Below, in pieces: positions 1 through 7,606 of a stretch of 10,020 nt of DNA. The position numbers and the translations under genes were made by a program. Numbering within the stretch: the first letter of the stretch is position 1; each line of letters begins with the position of its first letter. The notes under the pieces are model-generated. The model ran no database searches. It had not been told where the DNA came from and saw only the letters and a list, made by a program, of their open reading frames with translations. Origin of the DNA: Isohypsibius dastychi (lineage: Eukaryota; Tardigrada; Eutardigrada; Parachela; Isohypsibiidae); contig JAQIWT010001642.1 of assembly GCA_034696485.1 (NCBI GenBank), positions 1 through 10,020 of the forward strand, read 5' to 3'.

Positions 1-656
1 GACTGTGGACCGACACGCGGGCGAGACATGGCGCTGTGGTTATGAGGCCGGTGGCTTATATAATGACTTTTTAAGGCCGCGCTTATCTTATGTGGTCTTG
101 CCTGTGTTGAAATAATTCTGTTCTTCATATAATATGTCAACATTACCTGAAAACCAACATACAAAAAATTTCATATTCAGAAAAGAATATATGTTACAAT
201 GTTACAACTTTAATAGTGATGAAATTATACGTCCCCATTCAACAATAGTCTTTTCATACTTCGAGAGCACGATGGCTGTTAAGACGAATAAGTCAGTCTT
301 ACAACAACTGACCTAAGTTTACCTGATTTGGCGGGACAAATGTAGGGTCGAAAAGACCTTACGGCTGCATTGAAATGCAGCTGCATTTCAATTCTGGGCT
401 GCGCAAATATAACGAAAGAAATGAATGTCAATTCGAAATATAAAACCATGAACCGCTCAAAACAGGACAAGATTTTTGCTAAATGTTGTGCGTTTTCGAT
501 ATCACAGTGTCTTATTGAGCCGACCGGTGACGTTTCTTATCTTCCGTTATAAAAACGCGCGTGCGTGCTCCAAATATCTCCTAAATATGAAAACGCAACT
601 TTTCGCCGTACAGGAAACATATCCTCTTCACTACTAAAATTCTTTAGTCAAACATG
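1..656. other. Stretch without a confident gene
   Basis: No recognised protein or RNA gene here. The region is the 3' flank of the dsRNA-binding protein gene that ends at 657. It holds a perfect palindrome (369-392) and, on the minus strand, a pair of exon-like blocks (323-398 and 202-275) with good splice signals, described under findings. Short open frames on the plus strand (134-316, 370-552) have no recognisable domain. A TATATAATG string near 57 is not followed by a credible gene. No AATAAA signal on the minus strand (TTTATT on the plus strand) was seen that would mark the 3' end of the gene at 657. Confidence 0.5.
369..392. repeat. Perfect 24-bp palindrome
   Basis: Two 12-base arms (ATTGAAATGCAG and its exact reverse complement) abut with no spacer, centred between 380 and 381. 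Pairing stops at 368/393. It lies inside the exon-like minus-strand block 323-398. Such a palindrome may be chance or a dimeric binding site; nothing in the sequence decides. Confidence 0.6.
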
Positions 657-2023
657 TCACACTTCACCTTGATGACTGGTAGATTTTTTCTTGTGATGTC
701 TGCGCGAGCTCTCATTGAACCAAGGTACTAGCTCATAAGCGAATCCGAGGTCGCGAGCTAGAGTTTTAAGCGATTTTTCAGGATCATTCGGTGTTTCTAC
801 ATTTTTGAGTTCAGTTTCTGACTCCAGTTCTCCTTCCTCTTTGCCAAAGACTGCATCGTAGTTCTCGGGCAAAAAAGCTGCATGTCGAAATACTAACCAA
901 TCGGGTGGTTCGAGTTTCTGCTTTTTTGCATCTGCCTTATTGTTCTGCACAATCAAAAAAGAGAAAATCAAGTGAAATAACGGAAAGTTTGAAAAATAGG
1001 AAGGGAATTCAATTCAGTGATGACATTATAATTATAATGAAAAATATGTTACTGTATCTAAGGTAGTATACTTGTATCTAGAAATGAATGAATAATACAT
1101 CAACTACGGATGAATTAATTAAAATGAATTCGATGTGAGTTTGGGTGACTTTATACAAGTAAATAAATTTCATAATCAAATTTTATCATCCGAGGTTGAT
1201 ACCTGCGAGTTCCCGTACTGGTTGAATTTCTCGATTATATCCTGGTCGCTCACTAGACGCTGATAAAGTTGCTCGGCCGCTAGTCGGAGTCCAGCTTTTT
1301 TGCCGCTCGCTTTCGCACTGAACAGAAACATGTCCCGAGGTCCTTTGGCAGAGCATTCGACCAGCCAAAAAATTTGATTGGTCCCACTTTCTTCAACCTG
1401 GGTATATTCGGTGGTGGCCAGTTCTTGGCCGACTGTCTTCAATATCCAGTTGATACTGCAACAAATATTGGAGTCAACCAAAATCCGAAAAACCAAGGCC
1501 TAAGAGCATTTCTCTTCAAGGATTTCTTTGACGTACTTGAGAAGAGGATTCGAAGCGTTGAATGGAGGAAAACACACCGACAAGCTTCGTTTCTTTGTTT
1601 TTGACATCGTCTTACCCGATGCTGAGGACAAAACTTGGTCAGTCTTTCTACAAAAAATACTTTTGGATATTTATGCGCAACATGGTGATTTTGAGCAAAC
1701 CGTGTATTGGTCTCTTGTAGCGTCGCAGTTTTGTCAGGTTCAAATTGAGGTACGCCAACGGGAGCTTGGAGATGCCCCATCTTGATCAACACCTTGAAAG
1801 CAGCGTCCGCTTTTGCATCATTCTTTTTCCGCCCCAGTCCGGTCTCACTCAACGAGAACACCTCCAAATGCATGACAAACTCTGTTTTCCCGGCGCTTGT
1901 ATTCGAGGAGATACATGTAAATTTCGGCGTGTCGTGTTTGGATTTGGAGCAAATTTCGTAGAGTAATCCAATCGGATTGGGATGCAGTGCAATGAGGCGA
2001 GGATCCCGTATATCACAGTCCAT
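657..2023 (-). CDS. Double-stranded RNA-binding protein (TRBP/PACT/Loquacious/RDE-4-like), 4 exons
   Basis: Likely a dsRNA-binding cofactor of the kind that partners Dicer or PKR-type enzymes; the role is inferred from domain architecture. Exons: 1701-2023, 1537-1647, 1203-1455, 657-944 (phases 2, 2, 0), total 324 aa. The start ATG has an in-frame TGA at 2033-2035 just upstream, so it is the first ATG of this exon. dsRBD1 spans about residues 16-83: NPIGLLYE in helix 1, then GLGRKKNDAKADAA at the helix-2 RNA-contact site, where the usual KKxAK reads KNDAK. A basic linker (KTMSKTKKR) follows. dsRBD2, about 141-213, starts with NPLL and has ASGKKAGLRLAA in helix 2, so the second lysine pair is lost. 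The C-terminal exon is acidic, then has SLKTLARDLGFAYEL (287-301), resembling the start of a third dsRBD, and ends in a basic tail. Exon 2 and the C-terminus are the weakest parts. Intron 3 (945-1202) is long, AT-rich and shows no coding signal. Confidence 0.8.
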
Positions 2024-2110
2024 TTTTTTTGCTCAAACGAAAACAAGATTTGCAAACTCGAACTCCAGCTGAAGCAACCGATCGTTCGAAATTGTCTTTG
2101 ATTCAAGATT

Positions 2111-2727
2111 CACGATCAGTCATTTAAATACCCACCTTTGAATCGAACCTCAAATCTCAAATGTGGCTCACGATCAGTCATTCGAATTCCCACCCTTGAA
2201 TCGAACCAGAGGTTGCCATCTATCTCAAATCAGGCTGATCTAAGTTAAGATCTATCTGGTTTTTTAAAAACGATCTATTTCCGCGATCTATATCTATTTT
2301 CAAAAAAGCGATTCGATCTATCTGGTTTTTCGATCTAAGCTAAAATATGGATTTTTTTCTAAAATTTCTTAGAAATGTCAGTGAATCAAAATCCGATAAT
2401 TATTCTGCTCTGGGTCTGATGTCTAAAGTCTGAGTTGGAATGAACCGAACAGGTTTCGTTTCTCGGGCTTACAGGAAATGAACCAAAAAATCCAAATTGT
2501 GCCATCAAAAAATCTCCAAAATCGACCGTTTTCGATTTATTTTTCATTAAAAAAACGATTTAATCTATCCCAAATTATGATCTAATTTATGATCTAAGCT
2601 ATCTGCCCGTTTCGATCTACGTTTCGATCTAAATAGATCGATAGATCGCACTTAGATCGGATAGATCGACGGCGATCTGAGATAGATTGGCAACCTCTGA
2701 ATCGAACCTCAAATCTCAAATGTGGCT
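2111..2727. repeat. 58-bp tandem duplication, second unit split by a MITE
   Basis: Unit 1 is 2111-2168. Unit 2 begins at 2169 with the same CACGATCAGTCAT start, runs to 2206, is interrupted by the MITE, and resumes at 2708-2727 ending in AAATGTGGCT as unit 1 does. Removing the insert and one copy of its 8-bp target duplication restores exactly 58 bp. The units differ at four positions in the first 38 bases and at none in the last 20. The duplication therefore predates the insertion. Confidence 0.85.
2207..2699. mobile_element. Non-autonomous hAT-type MITE, 493 bp
   Basis: Terminal inverted repeats read CAGAGGTTGCCA at the left end and TGGCAACCTCTG at the right. Pairing extends through the TCTATCTCA / TGAGATAGA stretch with a single-base indel. 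The direct 8-bp flank AATCGAAC sits at 2199-2206 and 2700-2707. An 8-bp target duplication together with a CAGAG-type terminus is the hallmark of hAT transposons. The insertion point is confirmed independently because it splits a 58-bp tandem repeat unit. No transposase frame is present, so it must have been mobilised in trans. The interior is AT-rich and crowded with GATCTA in the left part and TAGATC in the right, resembling the subterminal motifs that hAT transposases bind; that role is inferred. Confidence 0.85.
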
Positions 2728-2848
2728 AAGTTCGAAGCCCCGTTTCACGGACTCGGTCTGAACTCGGTGGTTTTTTTACGAAAAACTTAATGCTGCTTTT
2801 GAATAAAAATACCAAAATTATGAGAAGTCCGAAACATCCGAGTTTTGT

Positions 2849-2858
2849 CCCCCCCCCC
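2849..2858. repeat. Homopolymer C10 tract
   Basis: Ten consecutive C, followed by TCCCGGTCCCGGGG, which contains a small palindrome (CCGGTCCCGG region). It lies about 200 bp past the transporter A stop. It is probably a slippage-prone tract and its length may be unreliable. Confidence 0.7.
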
Positions 2859-3034
2859 TCCCGGTCCCGGGGAATCTACAAAACCTTCGCGAATATCTGA
2901 CCGTTTAATCGAGCCGTCAAAACCTTTTTTTAAACCGTTTCATTTGTTCATTTTCATGTCTCTTCTTGAACCGTTATATTCAACTTTCAGAAATATAAAT
3001 ATTTGAAACTAAAAACCACGAAAGACCGCGACAG

Positions 3035-3064
3035 TGTTGTGTTCCAGTCTGTTGTGTTCCAGTC
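3035..3064. repeat. 15-bp perfect tandem repeat beside the transporter stop codon
   Basis: TGTTGTGTTCCAGTC occurs twice head-to-tail (3035-3049, 3050-3064), ending 3 bases before the stop codon of transporter A at 3068-3070. On the transcribed strand it is the first part of the 3' UTR. It is probably a recent replication-slippage duplication. Confidence 0.85.
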
Positions 3065-3067
3065 GAA

Positions 3068-6000
3068 TCATTCGTCGACCGCGGTTTCCAGCTCTTCTTT
3101 GGTGATTTCGTTTGGGCCGTCCTCTTTCTTCGCCGTTTCAACATACGTGTAATATTTCGACATAACAGCGAACAGAAGTGCAAATGCTGCGATCAGTCCC
3201 GCGAAAACGAAAAACTCCGTCGCCTGTGAGTCACGAGGCTCCTCGTTATCAAAATGTCAATCACAACAATGAATTCTGGTTTCTCACCTGACTCTCGAAC
3301 ATTTTAGCACCACTGATGATTATAACAATCACATTGCCAAATGCAGTTGTCATCAACCAACCAGCTTGAAGTACGGCCTTCATGCTTGCGGGGGCCTAAC
3401 CATGGACAAAGACATGTTCAAAAAATCAAACGCTTCCGAGACTTACGAAGTCGGCATACCTGAGAATAGGCAAAAGCGACTCCGCTGACCGAGAACAGAA
3501 CTTCTCCAAGTGTAATCAGGAAATATTGCGGCAGTTGTAGAAATATGTTCAGAGAGCTCGGTTTCACGATATCGTGGCGAACCCAGGGCGCTGGGTCGCT
3601 CATGTTGTTCGTCAAAACGATAATGTAAACTCCGCCGTTTGGAACCTCGAGCCGGCTAGATCCAACCAAACGTTTTCCAGTTGGTGACATCTGATCCGCC
3701 AAATAAATATCATACCTGCAGACATTTTCATTTCAGTTCAAACTTGTATGGAGAACCCTGAAGTCATTCGTCGGGTTTCTCAGCTCACTTTCAGACGTCA
3801 GCATTAACTATCACTACGTGACTTACTTTCCCTGATCAGCAGATACGCTGGCATCCATCAAGGCAGAGTCTTCAGAAAATATCGTTTCATCGCGGTCAAA
3901 TTTCAGAGTATACATGTGACCAGACTTCCGGGTCGCAACATCCAAGTTGATAAGAGTCATGTCACCACCTCCCGAAGTTGTGTTCAGCTTGAAGGGTATG
4001 ACAAACCGAGCAAGTCCAGCACCTTTCCTAGGTTTTTCCTTCTTTTCAGTTAGCTTTAAAAGAACCATCAATATCAATTTTGACCGTTATACAAATAGCT
4101 CAATTCTTACTGTTTTGGTGAAAATTCTGCCAGATTCCTCATAAAGAAGATATGAGTTGACGTTCTTGTCAATAGCAGTCACCCAAATATCCCGATTGGT
4201 CAGACTAGGGCAGTTGATTGGCTTGACCGATAAGCTGAAACCAATCCGATCATCTGGCTGGGTGTTACCGGCGGCCGTAGGCATTTGGATATCAGGAAGC
4301 AGAGCCATCTCGAGAACAAAGTCTTTCTTTATCTCGTTTTGAAAATTCTCATGCTGGACTCACCCCGTTGAACGCAATTTCGGACATTCTGTCAGGGTAA
4401 AACTGAGATGAGACGTTCATGTTGCAGGGAATGGTATTTATGACGCGGAGTTCAGCGACCCCAGGTGACACGGGGGTTGGAACAGTGTTCTGAAGAGTAT
4501 TCATTTCAAAAGATGTATTTTGTCGAGTTTGTATTACTTACGTCTAGCTGGATCTGTAATATGCCGGCGACAACGAATGCTAGAAGAAAGATCAAACCTA
4601 AAACGTGTTTAAGGTTTGACACAAGTTACGCTACGTACCGGCTCCTGCGATGAGCATTCCAAGAACCATTCTGGCTAGTAGTCTGTTCTGGCAAAAAATG
4701 ATTAGAGACATGTCTACGCTGTCAGCCGTGGTGACCTGAGAGCTTACCGGAATTCTATTCCGCATTTTTTGAGGAGTGGGTAGACCACCGTTTCGAAGAT
4801 AGGCACCAGAATCAAGATGAGAACAGGATTGAAGATCTGGACTTGGTCCGGCTTCCAGTAAAAACTATCTGTGATCCGACCGTCCATTTTATTGGCCTGA
4901 AGCGTCCATCGTGAGCCCTGAAGAGAGTATTAGACCACCTGTCGCTGACATTACTGAAATCTCGCAGGTTTGTTGAGCTGGATGACTTTCGTACCTTTTG
5001 GTCGAAGAGAGTCCAGAAAATCGGCAAGGGAAGGAACATTTTCAGCACGGGCATGATTTGCTTGACGTCGCTGATGAAGGACGACTACAACGAGATTTAG
5101 TGTAAAGTAAAAACTCAAATGACAACGAGTGTTGGTCTGTCCAGAACAGAAACCTACATCGTATTTGTCAGAAGCGTAATCCAGCCAGTGCGCTTTCCTG
5201 ACTCCTTTTGATTTTTGTTTGTTGACCAGAGCCCGCTGCAAACATTGATTTTCTAGGTTCCAGATGAGCGCATCGTGACTGAGAACATACCCAAATGCAC
5301 GTAATGACTCGTCCAACTATGTTTCCAGATGGCGGGATGTCTCGGTAAAAAGGTTTTCCGAGTATGAAGAAAACTGCAAATTGTTAGTCAGAGTCCAGCC
5401 AGATCAAGTTCATTGCACATTGCGGACTGTCTGGCTTACCTATAGCAATCGCTAGCAGCCCGGCTGGTAGACCAAAAGCCTGAATGGTGACATGGATCAC
5501 TTATGACGATAAGGTCAAACACGGAGGTACTCACGGCAGGATAGCAGCCATCTTTTCCCAAGCAAGGTAGATCACCTAATATCAAAATAAATGTGGCATG
5601 CAGTTCACAGATCAGTTCTCGTATCTACGAAAACCTACTTCTCAGAATCGGAGTTACAAATGTAGAAACCAAACTACCGGCGTTGATACAAAAGTAGAAA
5701 ATTGAGAAGAACTGCTCTCGGTATCGCTCCTGATTAAAAATAAACGATCAAGGTCAGGCTATGGATTTCGTGAAATTTTGGACAAACCTGTCCTTCTCGA
5801 AACTGGTCTCCACCATAGCTGTTGACGCAGGGCTTGATACCACCAGTGCCCACGGCCACCAACATCAACCCACTCAAAAATCCAGCTCTACAAAAAATAT
5901 TTTCCTTATCAGAAATATTTGAGTGTTAACTTGTTCTTTTGTGTTACACAGGGCTCAGTCCTATCTGGGGGATCGAGGCGAGGGTCATCAGTATAAGTCC

Positions 6001-6634
6001 GCCAACATAGACAACCGACAGCGAAAATATGGTCCTGTAAAAGGCCACAACTGAACCATCCATATTCCCTCAACATTTTCCAGATATCTCACATGAATTT
6101 CCCGATGTATCCATCTGCCAGCATAGCTCCGAAGATTGGTGTGAAATAAGACAACACAAGGAAAACATGATATACAAGCGTGGCCGTGCTTTCCGTCCAA
6201 AGAAACGCTTCCAGGAAGTAAAGCGTCAAGACAGCTGGAAAGATCGCGTTAACACCAGGAATGACAATAATTAAAAATCCCAGAAAAGTGACCTTTCATT
6301 CCATAGAACGCAAACCGCTCGCAAAGCTCATTGCCCAAGATGAATATGATATACCATGGATACTTAAGCTTTTCTTTAATCTTCGATGAGAACGTTCAAA
6401 TATAAGAAGGCAGAATGGGGTAGATGGTGGCTTACCGTGACAGTTATGGAGGTCTTGCTTTGTCTTCTTGGTAAACTCATCTCATTCGAATTGGCCTTCC
6501 TTGATATTCGGTCCAGTTCTGACATGATGGTACCTTGGCAAACACACATTTCAATAACAAAAGCCAAAGCAGGTTAGGGGATCAAACATACCAGTGGTCA
6601 TCGTTCCGTTCCGTGAATCCTTACTGCTGTCCAT
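3068..6634 (-). CDS. Proton-coupled oligopeptide transporter, SLC15A1/PEPT1-like, copy A (21 exons)
   Basis: Proton-driven uptake of di- and tripeptides across the plasma membrane (POT/PTR2 family). Exons: 6592-6634, 6436-6533, 6293-6368, 6093-6234, 5948-6034, 5788-5887, 5639-5729, 5535-5575, 5440-5479, 5291-5373, 5158-5235, 4995-5084, 4748-4917, 4639-4682, 4542-4597, 4364-4489, 4111-4308, 3827-4053, 3460-3715, 3288-3395, 3068-3223. All introns are GT-AG, 41-111 bp; the sum is 2310 nt, 769 aa, in frame throughout. Motifs: ELCERF (E61xxE64R65, proton coupling), His95 in LVYHVF (equivalent of PEPT1 His57), GTGGIKPC (162-169), GGDQF, FYFCINAGS PTR2 signature (193-201), Trp317 in FWTLFDQ, and Glu668 in GEVLFS (equivalent of PEPT1 Glu595). 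The large extracellular loop, about 414-650, identifies the PEPT1/PEPT2 branch rather than PHT. The first ATG exon is short (14 codons) but splices in frame; an alternative Met lies at 6523-6525. All key residues are intact. Confidence 0.95.
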
Positions 6635-7366
6635 TGTTTTGGAATCCGTATGAATATGGCCCGATCTAGAACGACCAAAGAAGTCAAAGAACCAAAGATT
6701 GTCAAAAGAAAATCAAAATTCCTCGCTGTGATGCCACACAGTCGTACTCATGCCCGTCCTGCGATGCTTCTGTTCTCATTCACTATCTTTCCTTGTCTGC
6801 AGAACGATAACATTGTTTCCAACACAGGCAATCTGCGACAATTAGTCTGTAAATCAAGATAAGATATATCATAACAGTTTAATATGCTAATGCACGATGA
6901 AATTCTTGCTGACCAAAGCTCCAATCAAAACTGGCATCTGCGAACTGAAGAATGGAAGGAAAAGAGTTCCTCAATATCCTTCGAGCATTCAGATTCCTGA
7001 TAACGAAAGACAAATCTTCACCTGCATCGCTGTTTACAGCGTAAGAGTAAAGTGTACCTGAATAACCAAGCAGGAGGCGAGCTGAGAAATTTGCACATCG
7101 AGAGTCGAGACAACAAACTTACCTGCGGGCTAATCGAACCATCACACAGGGGGAGGTCAAAATGCAGTCTGACCACAGTCGACCTGAGCATGGAAATGCA
7201 CATTGCGAGAAATCGAAACAGGATGCCACCTGATATTCAGATAACAATCTGGTACTGCAGAGAACAGAATAGTACAGTACAATATCTCACATGAATTATG
7301 TGATAGACTCGACAATTAAATTTCTGCAGTGAAGCTTTATTCACATTCTGATTTGATTTCTGACTA
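6635..7366. other. Intergenic region upstream of transporter A
   Basis: No confident gene. It should hold the promoter and 5' leader of the transporter reading from 6634 downwards. GATA-type sites (AGATAA at 6857-6862, AGATAT at 6862-6867) lie about 225 bp upstream of the start codon; GATA factors drive gut genes in several invertebrates, so a link is possible but unproven. On the minus strand there are exon-like blocks with good splice signals, e.g. 7123-7183 (donor CAG|GTAAGT at 7122) and a hydrophobic stretch about 6800-6985, treated as findings. Confidence 0.45.
7336..7341 (-). promoter_or_regulatory. Candidate polyadenylation signal (AATAAA) of the methyltransferase gene
   Basis: TTTATT on the plus strand reads AATAAA on the minus strand. 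It lies 266 nt past the methyltransferase stop, and no AATAAA occurs between. If used, the 155-bp foldback element falls inside the 3' UTR of that transcript. Confidence 0.4.
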
Positions 7367-7521
7367 CTCCGTCCTCTCGATAAACCGGAGGTAAACAAAC
7401 CGAAATCAGTGAGTGAAGACCGGGCCTGAGTGAGAGAGGGAGACAGGGCCCCTTGCTCTCTGGCCTGGTCTCCACTCACTGATTTCGGTTTGTTTACCTC
7501 CGGTTTATCGAGAGGACGGAG
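7367..7521. mobile_element. Foldback MITE with 49-bp perfect inverted arms
   Basis: Arms 7367-7415 and 7473-7521 are exact reverse complements over 49 bp, starting CTCCGTCCTCTCG. The 57-bp centre continues to pair imperfectly (about 12 of the next 15 positions), leaving a loop of about 27 bases. CTA occurs directly on both flanks (7364-7366, 7522-7524), consistent with a 3-bp target duplication. A 3-bp duplication occurs in PIF/Harbinger and CACTA elements, but CTA is not the usual Harbinger TWA and the ends are not CACTA, so the superfamily is open. There is no coding capacity. Perfect arm identity suggests a young insertion. Confidence 0.8.
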
Positions 7522-7606
7522 CTATGAAGCCGCCCATCAGCAAAATATGAAAAACAGCGTGATTGACTAGAAACATCTATCCCCTTGAACGTTATTGGTC
7601 AGCATT

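Larger units (their letters stand above)
2024..3067. other. Intergenic region between two minus-strand genes
   Basis: This stretch lies 5' of the dsRNA-binding protein gene and 3' of the peptide transporter A gene. It contains the 58-bp tandem duplication and the hAT-type MITE annotated separately, a run of ten C at 2849-2858 followed by a C/G-rich palindromic string, and a 15-bp tandem repeat just past the transporter stop. No protein or RNA gene was recognised. No minus-strand AATAAA lies within 300 bp of the transporter stop; the nearest TTTATT on the plus strand is inside the MITE near 2536, so the transporter polyadenylation site is unclear. Confidence 0.6.

Noticed and set aside
335-375. 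GGTCGAAAAGACC string resembling the conserved loop of large-subunit rRNA
   Set aside because: The match is limited to a few bases around a small hairpin; the flanks do not resemble mitochondrial or nuclear rRNA.
1611-1620. GGGTAAGACG in exon 2 of the dsRNA-binding protein as a splice donor
   Set aside because: It looks like a good donor, but no acceptor downstream keeps the frame into the second dsRBD as well as reading straight through does. It could still be used in an alternative isoform.
1439-2023. A continuous 194-codon minus-strand frame as a single-exon protein
   Set aside because: After about residue 107 it loses all domain character. Splicing at 1700/1648 and 1536/1456 restores a second dsRBD in frame, so the tail of the long frame is intron and out-of-frame exon.
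4951-5316. A 121-codon minus-strand frame as an independent gene
   Set aside because: Only its KAHWLDYASDKYD part is transporter A exon 11. The rest runs through introns and an out-of-frame exon 12, and the correct frame there gives the conserved FWTLFDQ motif.
6376-6577. Overlapping 63-codon frames on both strands
   Set aside because: The minus frame is exon 2 of transporter A with intron read-through at both ends; the plus frame is its antisense shadow.
7264-7320. Small inverted repeat TCACAT / ATGTGA next to the foldback element
   Set aside because: Six-base arms with a five-base spacer are expected by chance in AT-rich DNA, and no flanking duplication is seen.
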